Assembly (NCBI RefSeq): GCF_003202405.1
Contig: NZ_QJHL01000008.1
Location: 62,001 to 126,000, forward strand
DNA length: 64,000 nucleotides
Origin: Flavobacterium hydrophilum
GTDB lineage: Bacteria; Bacteroidota; Bacteroidia; Flavobacteriales; Flavobacteriaceae
Direction of reading: 5' to 3'
The notes beneath the pieces are model-generated. The model was not told the DNA's origin. It ran no database searches and saw only the letters and a list, made by a program, of their open reading frames with translations. Shown here one piece after another: positions 6,599 through 15,511 of the stretch; the stretch's first letter is position 1, and each line of letters opens with the position of its first letter. Position numbers and translations under genes: made by a program.

Positions 6599-7750
6599 AT
6601 GACAGTAAAAAAGTCAGAACGATTAATGGTAAAATTCATCACCAATCAGGCAAGTCAGGATGAAATTGAAATGCTGACGGAGTGGTTAAAGGAGGAAGGA
6701 AACCAAATTGAGTTTAGGGAATTTGTAAAAACAAATTACGCCATTGATAGCACTATGAATACATTCGATTCTGCTGAAATAAGAAAGCAGTTATCAGAAA
6801 GGATTCAGAAAGAAAATAATGTTTTTTATAAAAGAAGATTTTCTTCTTATTATAAATATGCGGCGATTTTGGTTGTCGCTTTGGGCGGATTTTATTTTTA
6901 TAAAAATTCAGATGTATCGAAAGAGAAACAAAATGTTGTGATTCCGAGACAGGATGAAATTGTTTTAAAATTAGATAACAATTCTGAAGAAGAAATTGAT
7001 ACAGCTGATACCAGAAATCTAACCGATAAAGATGGGAACATAATTGGAAGGCAGGAAAAAAACAGGCTGGTGTACAACAAAGTATATGCTGAAGGTAAGT
7101 TAGTTTACAATTCAATTAAGATTCCGTATGGTAAAAAGTTCGAAGTACAATTATCAGACGGAACCATTGTGCATCTGAATGCCGGAACTTCATTGACATA
7201 TCCGGTGCAGTTTTTAAAAAATCAGGGAAGAAAGGTACAATTGACTGGTGAAGCGTATTTTGAAGTTGCCAAAGACAAGGCACATCCGTTTACGGTAAAT
7301 GCTCAGGAGGTTAATGTTGAGGTTTTGGGAACCCGATTTAATGTGGATTCGTATATCGATAATAATAGTACCAATGTTGTATTGGCTGAAGGAAAAGTTT
7401 CGCTTTATAAAAATCAGAAAACAAATGAAAATCAGGTGTATTTAAAACCGGGTTCAAGAGGTTCAAATATAAAAGGACAGTCTGTGATTAAAATAGATGA
7501 GGTAAATACTGACTATTATACGGCCTGGGTAAAAGGAAGCTTAGTATTTAAAAATGATTCGTTTGCTGATATTATCAAAAAGCTGGAACGCCATTACAAT
7601 GTCACTTTCATAAACAGAAATAAAATGCTGGGAAGAGAAATTTTTAATGCCCGTTTTGATAATGAGCCAATTGAAGTTGTACTGAAATATTTCAGCGACA
7701 GTTATGCTATTGATTATACTATTGACAGAGATAAAATCACTATTAAATAA
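6599..7750 (+). CDS. FecR-type anti-sigma factor
   Basis: A 383-residue inner-membrane anti-sigma factor. The start is set at MTVKKSERL, preceded by an A-rich leader. An upstream in-frame start would overlap the promoter-like motif. Order of parts: N-terminal cytoplasmic anti-sigma region (about 1-75), one transmembrane segment YYKYAAILVVALGGFYFYK (about 82-100), the FecR domain in the periplasm (IPYGKKFEVQLSDGTIVHLN through ENVLGTRF-like EVLGTRFNVDSY), and a C-terminal DUF4974 domain beginning FKNDSFADIIKKLERHYNV. It would sense the signal from the STN domain of the SusC encoded next and control the divergent sigma factor. Confidence 0.95.
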   Translation: MTVKKSERLMVKFITNQASQDEIEMLTEWLKEEGNQIEFREFVKTNYAIDSTMNTFDSAEIRKQLSERIQKENNVFYKRRFSSYYKYAAILVVALGGFYFYKNSDVSKEKQNVVIPRQDEIVLKLDNNSEEEIDTADTRNLTDKDGNIIGRQEKNRLVYNKVYAEGKLVYNSIKIPYGKKFEVQLSDGTIVHLNAGTSLTYPVQFLKNQGRKVQLTGEAYFEVAKDKAHPFTVNAQEVNVEVLGTRFNVDSYIDNNSTNVVLAEGKVSLYKNQKTNENQVYLKPGSRGSNIKGQSVIKIDEVNTDYYTAWVKGSLVFKNDSFADIIKKLERHYNVTFINRNKMLGREIFNARFDNEPIEVVLKYFSDSYAIDYTIDRDKITIK

Positions 7751-7966
7751 GAATGGCAATATCAATAACAATATCAAAGGTCGATGGCAAAAATCAATTG
7801 TAACAAATAATAATAAAAGATCTAAAATAATAAGGAATGCCTATGTAACAAAAATCCAAACCGAAGGATCGTTATTTAAAAAAACCGGAAAATGCGCCAA
7901 CATTTTCCGGGAAATAGGAATGCGATCAGTAATTAACCAATCACACTAAAAAAACATTTTAAAAGT
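7751..7966 (+). other. fecR-susC spacer
   Basis: A 216-base spacer with no convincing gene. A short frame here (7704-7949) overlaps fecR and has no family features. The spacer contains the hairpin at 7885-7910 and two TGTAACA sequences (7799-7805 and 7844-7850). The second is followed 19 bases later by CGTTATT (7870-7876), a weak candidate for another ECF promoter. Confidence 0.4.
7885..7910 (+). promoter_or_regulatory. Leader hairpin before susC
   Basis: CCGGAAAATG (7885-7894) and CATTTTCCGG (7901-7910) form a perfect 10-bp stem with the loop CGCCAA. The following bases GGAAATAGG are not a U-tract, so this is not a standard terminator. It may pause or protect the transcript between fecR and susC. 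Confidence 0.6.
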
Positions 7967-10900
7967 ATGAAAAAACTATTGAACAAAATTAGGTTCGACA
8001 AGCCTTTTTTGAAATTTGATTTGAAGATGAAATTGACGACATTATTACTATTAACCACTTTGTCTGTTATGCAGGCGGGTGTTACTTATTCTCAAAAGGC
8101 AAGACTTTCTTTCAGCGCCAGCAACATGACAGTTGGAAAAGCGATTGAAAAACTTGAATATACAAGTGATTACCGATTTGTATATAATGTGAGATCGGTA
8201 GATTTAGATCGTAAAATAGATGTTAATTTAACCAATGCTTCTATAGAAACTATTCTGAATACTATTTTTAAAGATTCAGGTACCGATTTTAAAGTGAGCG
8301 GTTCACACATTGTTTTAACACCTAAAAAAGCACCTGTCGATAAACCTGCACCTGTCAAAGAAGTACAGGATTTTATAGTAAAAGGAAGGGTAACAGATGA
8401 AAAAGGAATGCCTTTAGTAGGTGCGGCGATTTCTGACAATGGATCAGGAAGAGGTGTTCAGACTGATTTTAATGGTGACTATCAGATTATTACAGTGGGC
8501 GGTGAAACTACATTGGCTTTTGCTTACTTAGGATACATCAGACAGGAAATAAAAGTTGAGGGAAGAAGTGTAATCAATGTTGTACTTAAAGAAGATACAG
8601 TTGAATTAGGCGAAGTGGTATTAACTACTGGTTATCAAAATATTTCGGCAGAACAGGCAACAGGATCGTTCTCCAGTTTAAAAGCAAAAGATTTCCAGGA
8701 ACAGCGATTGAGCAGTTTAGACAAAATATTAGAAGGGCGTATTGTTGGGTATCAGGACGGAAAAATTCGTGGAACGACTACTATGACAGGAACAACAACT
8801 CCCTTATATGTTATTGACGGATTTCCTGTTGAGAATACAAAATTAACTCCGTATTCTGCTCTTGATGAAAATGTGCCTAATCTGAATTTAGAAGATATTG
8901 AAACCATTACTATTTTAAAAGATGCAGCAGCTTCCTCTATTTACGGAGCACGTGCGGCCAATGGAGTTGTGGTAATTACAACTAAAAAGGCAAAAGCAGG
9001 GAAAACAAATATTTCGTTTTCAAGTAACTTAACCTTTACACCTTACAGAAACTATACAGGAAACCTAACTGATTCTGCCGATATTATTGGTTTAGAAAGA
9101 GGCTGGGCTGCAGGAAATCCTAATTTACAAGGAGCTAATGCCAGCACTTATGCAAAATCTTTATTAAATAATGCTGTATTTACAAGTTTAGGAATGCAGT
9201 CTATTTTAAATGGTTATGCCGGAAATATTTCTCAGACAGAAGCAAATAACCGTTTAAATTCATTAGCTGGGCAAGGTTATAAATACTTTGATGATATTGC
9301 CAGATATGCAAAACGTGACCAGTACTTTATGCAGCACAACGTTAGCTTAGGTAAAGCTACTGAAAACAATACTTTTAATGCCTCTTTGACCTATAGAAAC
9401 AATGAACTTGAAGATAAATATTCTGAAAATCAATCTGTTGGTGTTAACTTAAAAAATACGACCCAGATTAACAACTGGCTTTCTTTGGATTTAGGAACTT
9501 ATATTAACTACGGTAAAGGAGATACGCAGTATTATAAAGCTAATAATCCATCTCCTACTTCAGATAATCCGGGTTTTAAATATCAGCCATACAACCAATT
9601 GGTTAATAACGACGGAACTAATTTTGTTTCTACTGCAGCATCCCGTTATAATGCTTTTACGCTTCAGTCTTTACAAAATTATGGACTTTACAACATGGAC
9701 ATTACCCCAATGGACGAGTTTGGAAGAAACCTGATTAAAAGCAAAAATTTCTTAAACAGAACGTTTGCTAAATTTAACGCCAAGATCAGTCATGCATTCA
9801 ATTACAACGTAATGTTCCAGTACGAATATGGTGCAGATCGTACAAGTCAGTTATTTGAAAAAGAATCTTATTATGTTAGAAGCAAAGTAAACGGTATGGT
9901 CACTGTTGTAAATAACAAACCGGTTTATAATCTGCCTTATGGAGACATTATAAAAGAAGCAAATCAATACAATAACGCTTACAATTTCCGTCAGCAGTTA
10001 AATTTCAATCAGACTTTTGCTGAGAAGCATGATTTTTCTGCCATTGCAGGTATGGAAATTCGTCATACAAAACTAGAGTATACAGATAACACCCGTTATG
10101 GCTATGATGACCAGACTTTAGGTTTTGCTCCGGTAAATCAGGCTGATTTGCTTAAAGTGTACGGAAGTGTGTTTGGCGGATCGATGACGCAAAATGATTT
10201 CTCATTAGAAAGAGAATTAATAAACCGTTATGTTTCGGTATATGGAACAGGAGGTTATACATATGACGGAAAGTATTCTGCAACAGGAAGTGTACGCTGG
10301 GACCGTTCGAACCTTTGGGGAACAGACAATAAATATCAAAATAAACCAACGTGGTCAACTGGTGTTGCATGGAATATCAATAAAGAATCATTTTTTAAAG
10401 TTTCGTGGGTAGATGCGCTTAAAGTTCGTGCTTCTTATGGTATTGGAGGAAATATTGCTAAAAATTCAGCACCATATTTAACAGCGTATTACAATTCTAA
10501 TTCAAATGTTGGAGGAAATCAGGGAACTGTTAGTTCGAGACCAAATCCTGAATTATCCTGGGAAAAAACAACCACTACGAATATCGGTTTAGACTTTGCA
10601 TTATTCAAAAACAGATTAAGCGGAACTGTAGATTTATACAATAAAAAAGGAGAAGATTTATTAGCAAGCAGCCAGGGAATTCCAACAGAAGGATGGGGGT
10701 ATTCTACTTACAATACAAATAATGGAGAAATGACCAATAAAGGTATCGAAGTTAGTTTAAGCGGTACTATCGTAAAAACGCCTTCATTCTCATGGGATGC
10801 AACTGCTTTATATGCGTATAACAAAAATAATGTGGATAACGTGAAAGTTGAAGCTCCTGTTTATTTCTTGCAATTAGATTATCCTCAGGCTTTCCCAAGA

Positions 10901-11557
10901 GTAGGAACCAGTTTTAATTCTATTTATGGTTACAAATGGGCTGGCTTAAGCAACACAGGAGTTCCTCAGGTTTATGATGCTTCAGGAACTGCAGTAAAAT
11001 ATAATCCGGGTCAAATTGATGCTATTAAGGATTTTGGTTCAACAGTTCCTACACACAGCGGATCTTTCCATACATCTGCTAGTTATAAAAACTTCTCACT
11101 TTCTGCGCTTTTCATTTATGAATTGGGGCATAAAGTAAGAAATACATTCCTGCCAATGTTAACCAATAATTACAATGGTGCTGCAGGCGGATACGTAACA
11201 GATATTACAGTGGTTAATAATAATATTGCAAACCGTTGGATGCAGCCGGGTGACGAAGCATTTACAGATATTCCAAGAGCCGTATACGAGTACGAAGCAG
11301 ATTTCAATTCAGATTCCCGTTCTATTTATTCCTATGCGGACATCAACATCTTGGACGCTTCAAATGTAAGATTAAGCAACATTTCATTGAGTTATCAATT
11401 GCCAAAAGATCTTATTCAGAGAGTAAAATTACAAAATGTACGTCTCAATCTGAATGCAGAAAATGTTTACACATGGGCTAAAAGCAGAGATGCTAAATAC
11501 ATGTTAGGCGGTTTCCAGTCTCCAAGTTTTGTTTTGGGTGTAAATGTTAATTTCTAA
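7967..11557 (+). CDS. SusC/RagA-type TonB-dependent transporter with STN signalling domain
   Basis: A 1196-residue outer-membrane transporter. Parts in order: signal peptide ending near VTYSQKA, STN domain (about 45-120, FSASNMTVGKAIEKLEY to GSHIVLTPKK), carboxypeptidase-like beta domain (VKGRVTDEKGMPLVGAAISD, about 138-210), plug with LYVIDGFPVENTK and ILKDAAASSIYGARAANGVV, and a 22-strand barrel ending in FVLGVNVNF with the terminal aromatic. The STN domain marks it as the signal-receiving member of the upstream sigma/FecR pair. It pairs with the SusD-like lipoprotein encoded 14 bases downstream. The later genes (thiol oxidoreductases, M16 peptidase) point to a peptide-like substrate of the RagA type, which is inference. 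Confidence 0.96.
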   Translation: MKKLLNKIRFDKPFLKFDLKMKLTTLLLLTTLSVMQAGVTYSQKARLSFSASNMTVGKAIEKLEYTSDYRFVYNVRSVDLDRKIDVNLTNASIETILNTIFKDSGTDFKVSGSHIVLTPKKAPVDKPAPVKEVQDFIVKGRVTDEKGMPLVGAAISDNGSGRGVQTDFNGDYQIITVGGETTLAFAYLGYIRQEIKVEGRSVINVVLKEDTVELGEVVLTTGYQNISAEQATGSFSSLKAKDFQEQRLSSLDKILEGRIVGYQDGKIRGTTTMTGTTTPLYVIDGFPVENTKLTPYSALDENVPNLNLEDIETITILKDAAASSIYGARAANGVVVITTKKAKAGKTNISFSSNLTFTPYRNYTGNLTDSADIIGLERGWAAGNPNLQGANASTYAKSLLNNAVFTSLGMQSILNGYAGNISQTEANNRLNSLAGQGYKYFDDIARYAKRDQYFMQHNVSLGKATENNTFNASLTYRNNELEDKYSENQSVGVNLKNTTQINNWLSLDLGTYINYGKGDTQYYKANNPSPTSDNPGFKYQPYNQLVNNDGTNFVSTAASRYNAFTLQSLQNYGLYNMDITPMDEFGRNLIKSKNFLNRTFAKFNAKISHAFNYNVMFQYEYGADRTSQLFEKESYYVRSKVNGMVTVVNNKPVYNLPYGDIIKEANQYNNAYNFRQQLNFNQTFAEKHDFSAIAGMEIRHTKLEYTDNTRYGYDDQTLGFAPVNQADLLKVYGSVFGGSMTQNDFSLERELINRYVSVYGTGGYTYDGKYSATGSVRWDRSNLWGTDNKYQNKPTWSTGVAWNINKESFFKVSWVDALKVRASYGIGGNIAKNSAPYLTAYYNSNSNVGGNQGTVSSRPNPELSWEKTTTTNIGLDFALFKNRLSGTVDLYNKKGEDLLASSQGIPTEGWGYSTYNTNNGEMTNKGIEVSLSGTIVKTPSFSWDATALYAYNKNNVDNVKVEAPVYFLQLDYPQAFPRVGTSFNSIYGYKWAGLSNTGVPQVYDASGTAVKYNPGQIDAIKDFGSTVPTHSGSFHTSASYKNFSLSALFIYELGHKVRNTFLPMLTNNYNGAAGGYVTDITVVNNNIANRWMQPGDEAFTDIPRAVYEYEADFNSDSRSIYSYADINILDASNVRLSNISLSYQLPKDLIQRVKLQNVRLNLNAENVYTWAKSRDAKYMLGGFQSPSFVLGVNVNF

Positions 11558-11571
11558 TTTATAAAGACTAA

Positions 11572-12981
11572 ATGATGAAAAATATATATAAAAATGTAGT
11601 GTGCTTCTTAGCTTTAGGATTGACTTTTGCATCCTGCGAAAACTATCTGGATGACGCTCCAAAAGGATCTAAAGTACCTACAACATTAGCAGACTATGAA
11701 GCTTTTCTTCGTGACGAATATACCAATCACAGAGTAAATATAGCAGGAGCTTCACAATTAATGAATGACCAGTATGCAACGCTTGCTACTTTATCAAGTG
11801 ACAGATTAATCAATGCCAATTATATGTGGGATCAAAATGCCGACCGAATTGCATTGAAAGTATCAGATGAAACGACTTATTATGCAAGTTATCAGGGAAT
11901 TTCGACTTTCAATTTAATTATTGAAAATGCTCTTTCTACAACAGAGGCTACTGAAGAACAAAAAAGAATAGTCTGGGCAGAGGCAAAAGTATTGCGTGCC
12001 ATGAACTACTTTAATCTGGTTAATTTTTATGCAGATACTTATGTGGCTTCAACAGCTGCTACAAAATTATCAGTTCCTTTGATTACTAGTGCCAATATTA
12101 ATGCACCTAGTAAACAGGTAACTATTCAGGAATTATACGATTTTATTATAAATGATGTTAAGGAAGCTCTGCCTTACCTTCCAAAAGTTTCTCAGACTGT
12201 TTTACATCCAAATTTGGGTGCCGGTTATGCTTTTTATGCCAGGGTTTATCTTCAAATGAACAATTATACAGAAGCTTTGAAATATGCAGATTTGGCATTG
12301 GCAGAAAACAATAAACTGTATGACTGGATTGCGTTTTACAATGCTAATAAAACATTAATTGAAACTCCTGCTAATTATACCACATTTACATCTCCAATGG
12401 GATATAATTATGTAGAAAATTACAACTATCGTCATGGCGCTTTCAATAGTTTAACAACAGAAAACAGTATTCCTGTAGAACGTGCACAGCGTTTTGAAGC
12501 AGGAGACGCGCGTTTCTTGTCACGTTGGAAAACCTACACTGTTGGTGCCGAAACTTATTATAGAAGAACCTTATCCGGAGCTTTTAATTTTGGCGGAATG
12601 ACAACTGTAGAAATCTATTTAATTAAAGCAGAATGTCTGGCACGTGCCAATCAAATCAGTGATGCATTAGATGTCTTAAATACAGTTCGTAAAACCCGTA
12701 TTCTTCCTGTTTCTTATCAGGATATTTCGACTACAGACAAAACAACTGCTTTAAAGGCTATTTACAGAACAAAAAATAATGAACTTACCAATACGTTGAT
12801 TCCTTTTGCAGATGCACGTCGTTTAAATGCCGAAGGTGTTTATCCGGTAAGTTTCTCAAAAGTGGCAAACGGAATAACTTATACATTACCATCTAGTTCT
12901 CATATGTGGACAATGCCTTTCCCACAAGGAGCTGTAAAAAATCCGGGTAACGGAACAATAACGCAGAATGTAGCAAAATAA
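11572..12981 (+). CDS. SusD/RagB-like surface lipoprotein
   Basis: A 469-residue substrate-binding lid of the preceding SusC. The lipobox is LTFASCEN, followed by the usual YLDDAPKG SusD start. Acidic residues close to the Cys favour export to the cell surface. TPR-type helices are seen in EAKVLRAMNYFNLVNFYA and AYFYARVYLQMNNYTEAL-like segments (SusD-like_3 region), with the RagB/SusD C-terminal part TTVEIYLIKAECLARANQISDALDVLNTVRKTR. The gene is close behind susC. A hairpin (12993-13027) separates it from the thioredoxin-like genes, which may set the SusCD dose above that of the enzymes. Confidence 0.95.
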   Translation: MMKNIYKNVVCFLALGLTFASCENYLDDAPKGSKVPTTLADYEAFLRDEYTNHRVNIAGASQLMNDQYATLATLSSDRLINANYMWDQNADRIALKVSDETTYYASYQGISTFNLIIENALSTTEATEEQKRIVWAEAKVLRAMNYFNLVNFYADTYVASTAATKLSVPLITSANINAPSKQVTIQELYDFIINDVKEALPYLPKVSQTVLHPNLGAGYAFYARVYLQMNNYTEALKYADLALAENNKLYDWIAFYNANKTLIETPANYTTFTSPMGYNYVENYNYRHGAFNSLTTENSIPVERAQRFEAGDARFLSRWKTYTVGAETYYRRTLSGAFNFGGMTTVEIYLIKAECLARANQISDALDVLNTVRKTRILPVSYQDISTTDKTTALKAIYRTKNNELTNTLIPFADARRLNAEGVYPVSFSKVANGITYTLPSSSHMWTMPFPQGAVKNPGNGTITQNVAK

Positions 12982-12992
12982 TAAAGGCCCCA

Positions 12993-13027
12993 AAGCTTCC
13001 TGAGTAGGTCTTCCGAAAGGGGAGCTT
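12993..13027 (+). other. Intercistronic hairpin after susD
   Basis: AAGCTTCC (12993-13000) pairs with GGGAGCTT (13020-13027) with one wobble pair. The enclosed segment contains an internal stem with a GAAA loop. No U-tract follows, so mRNA processing or partial attenuation is more likely than full termination. Confidence 0.5.
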
Positions 13028-13057
13028 CTTATAAAATATCAAAAATATCAATCAAAA

Positions 13058-14257
13058 ATGAATACAATTAAATTTAAAATTTTAGGATTGAGTATCTGTC
13101 TGTTTATGATTACGAACATTCAGGCTCAAAAGAAAAAAGCAGCCACTCCGGCAGCAACTTCTTATACGATTGAAGGAAATATTATAGGCCTTGAAGATGG
13201 AACAGCAGTAAAACTAGTTCCGGGAGCAACCCATTCTTCTGAATTACCAGTTGCAGAAACAACACTTAAAGAAGGTAAATTTACTTTTACAGGAAAATTA
13301 AATGAGCCTCGTTTTTTCTACGTTGTACTGGGCAAAAACAAAGCATATATTCCGGTTTTGGTTGAAAATGCCAAAATCAAAGTAACCGCTGATGCTGAAG
13401 TTTCAAAAAAGGAAGATGAAAGAATCAACTTAAAAAATGAAGTGGTTTCTGGTTCAAAATCACACGATTATTACAAAAAGGAAACAGCTTTCAGAAAAGA
13501 TTTAGAGAAAGATTATGAAGAGTATCATAAAGGTACTGAAGCGATTTCAGACGCTTATGGTAAAGCAAGAGTTGCCGGAAATAAAAAGGCAATGGATTCT
13601 ATTGGGAACACTCCGGAATGGAAAGCTTTTGAAGCCAAAGAAAAAGCTTTTTTTAACAAAGTAGCTTCCAGTTCAAAAAATCTTATTTTAAAACATAAAG
13701 AAACCTGGTGGGGACCTTTTTTTATGCTGATGCAATACAGCTATTTTACACCTGAACAAAAACCTGAATTTGAACAATTTTCAGAGGCTGCCAAAAAAAG
13801 TTACTATGGGCAGGTAGTTGATAAAGATTTAAATCCGAAATCATTAATCGGAACCAGTGTGGCCAATTTCAAACTAAATGATAAAGACGGGAAACCACTT
13901 AGCGTAAAAGAAATAGTTGCAGGAAAAAAATATATTTTAATTGATTTTTGGGCTTCATGGTGTGCACCATGCCGAAAAGAAATCCCAAATTTGAAAACGG
14001 CATACGCCAATTATGCTGAAAAAGGATTTGAAGTTTTAAGCATTTCTATCGATAAAGATGAAAAAGCATGGCAGAAAGCATTGGCACAAGAAAATATGCA
14101 ATGGCCAAATTTACACGATGACGATAAAGTGAGCAAAGCATTTAATGTAAAAACAATTCCGGCAACTTATTTAGTAGACAGCAAAGGTGTTATTATCAGC
14201 GATAATTTAAGAGGAGCAGCATTGGAAGAAAAATTAAAAGAATTATTGAAATCATAA
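13058..14257 (+). CDS. TlpA-like thiol-disulfide oxidoreductase with DUF4369 domain, secreted
   Basis: A 399-residue periplasmic thioredoxin-fold protein. The signal peptide ends at NIQAQ and has no lipobox, so the protein is probably soluble in the periplasm. An N-terminal DUF4369-type beta domain (about 36-110, YTIEGNIIGLEDGTAVKL) is followed by a charged helical linker (about 130-260) and a TlpA/AhpC-TSA domain with FWASWCAPCRKEIP (Cys302, Cys305) and the cis-proline region TIPATYLVD. It probably keeps cysteines of imported or secreted substrates reduced, with electrons from the DsbD encoded downstream. It is a tandem paralogue of the next gene, from which it differs in anchoring. Confidence 0.93.
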   Translation: MNTIKFKILGLSICLFMITNIQAQKKKAATPAATSYTIEGNIIGLEDGTAVKLVPGATHSSELPVAETTLKEGKFTFTGKLNEPRFFYVVLGKNKAYIPVLVENAKIKVTADAEVSKKEDERINLKNEVVSGSKSHDYYKKETAFRKDLEKDYEEYHKGTEAISDAYGKARVAGNKKAMDSIGNTPEWKAFEAKEKAFFNKVASSSKNLILKHKETWWGPFFMLMQYSYFTPEQKPEFEQFSEAAKKSYYGQVVDKDLNPKSLIGTSVANFKLNDKDGKPLSVKEIVAGKKYILIDFWASWCAPCRKEIPNLKTAYANYAEKGFEVLSISIDKDEKAWQKALAQENMQWPNLHDDDKVSKAFNVKTIPATYLVDSKGVIISDNLRGAALEEKLKELLKS

Positions 14258-14287
14258 TCTGGTTTTAACAAATAAAAAAATATCAAC

Positions 14288-15421
14288 ATGAAAAATACAA
14301 TCTTAAAATCAGGTTTGGCAGCTTTAGCGCTGATGACCGCAATTACTTCCTGTTCAAAAAAAGAGGAAGGCTTTACAATTAACGGAAATATTCCGGGACA
14401 AAAAGACGGAATCGTTTATTTAGAATTACAGGATGGTGATCAAACCATTGTTAAGGATTCTGTTAAAATCGTTGACGGTAAATTTAGCTTTACAGGAAAA
14501 GTCGAAGAGCCTTTACGATACAGTATAAAACTAAAAGGTCAGGAATACGGAAAAGTTTTTGTTTTATCTAACGAAACTATCGGATTTACAGCGCATAAGG
14601 ATTCAGTTTATATGGCGAAATTATCGGGAGCAACGCAGGATTCTATTTATGGTTCGTATTACAAAAATGAATTTAAAAAGATCCAGAATGTTGCGGGACC
14701 AATTTATAAATTATCAGATTCTTTAAGTCAAAACGGAAAAGCAAAACTTACCACTGAACAGCAGGCGATGATGGACAAAAAATGGAAGGATTTGCAGACT
14801 TTAGCAGATGATTTGACTTTTAAATTTATCAAATCACACAAAGATCAGCTTGCAGGTGCATTGGTCTTGGATGACCGTTTGGTGACTTACGGAACTCCGG
14901 AGCAGGTAAAAGAATATTTTGCTGTTTTAAGTCCGGAAATCCAAACATCATATTTTGGTAAAAAGATAAAAGAAGGAATTGAATTGAATAATAAAACGGC
15001 CGTTGGAGTTGCAGCACCACAATTTTCTCAAACCGATGTGAACGGAAAAGTGGTAAAATTATCTGATTATAAAGGAAAATATGTATTAGTTGATTTTTGG
15101 GCAAGCTGGTGCGGTCCATGCCGAAAAGAAAATCCAAATGTGGTTTTGGCTTATAAAACTTACCATGACAAAGGATTTGATGTGTTAGGCGTTTCATTGG
15201 ATGATAAAAAGAACCTTTGGGAAAAAGCAATCGCAAAAGACGGTTTAACCTGGACTCACGTTTCAGATTTAAAAGGCTGGAAAAATGAAGCTGCTGTTTT
15301 GTACGGTGTAAAATTAGTACCAACGAATTATCTTGTTGGTCCTGACGGAAAAATTGTAGCTAAAAATCTTAGAGAAGCTGAACTTCAATCAAAACTGAAA
15401 GAAATTTTCAGTAAATCATAA
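14288..15421 (+). CDS. TlpA-like thiol-disulfide oxidoreductase with DUF4369 domain, lipoprotein
   Basis: A 377-residue paralogue of the preceding protein, but a lipoprotein: AITSCSKKEEG places the acylated Cys at position 22. A DUF4369-type domain (about 29-110, FTINGNIPGQKDGIVYLEL) and a helical linker lead to the TlpA-like domain with FWASWCGPCRKENPN (Cys275, Cys278) and KLVPTNYLV. The two neighbours share the whole domain order, so they arose by duplication. The pair gives one soluble and one membrane-anchored reductase. The gap to the previous gene is 30 bases. A perfect hairpin follows the gene. Confidence 0.93.
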   Translation: MKNTILKSGLAALALMTAITSCSKKEEGFTINGNIPGQKDGIVYLELQDGDQTIVKDSVKIVDGKFSFTGKVEEPLRYSIKLKGQEYGKVFVLSNETIGFTAHKDSVYMAKLSGATQDSIYGSYYKNEFKKIQNVAGPIYKLSDSLSQNGKAKLTTEQQAMMDKKWKDLQTLADDLTFKFIKSHKDQLAGALVLDDRLVTYGTPEQVKEYFAVLSPEIQTSYFGKKIKEGIELNNKTAVGVAAPQFSQTDVNGKVVKLSDYKGKYVLVDFWASWCGPCRKENPNVVLAYKTYHDKGFDVLGVSLDDKKNLWEKAIAKDGLTWTHVSDLKGWKNEAAVLYGVKLVPTNYLVGPDGKIVAKNLREAELQSKLKEIFSKS

Positions 15422-15429
15422 AACTGCTG

Positions 15430-15472
15430 AACACATAGAAACATACGGTCTTTTTTCATGTTTCTATGTGTT
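15430..15472. terminator. Long perfect hairpin between the second TlpA gene and the M16 gene
   Basis: AACACATAGAAACAT (15430-15444) and ATGTTTCTATGTGTT (15458-15472) are perfect 15-base complements with a 13-base loop. Only a short, broken T-run follows. It could be a weak terminator or a dispersed palindromic repeat. Confidence 0.55.
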
Positions 15473-15511
15473 TAAATGACCATTTATATTCTTTTCTAAA
15501 ATATCAAACAA

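Noticed and set aside
7704..7949. 81-residue open frame between fecR and susC
   Set aside because: It overlaps the end of fecR, has biased Lys/Asn composition of translated AT-rich DNA, and has no domain or export signal. The hairpin at 7885-7910 lies inside it.
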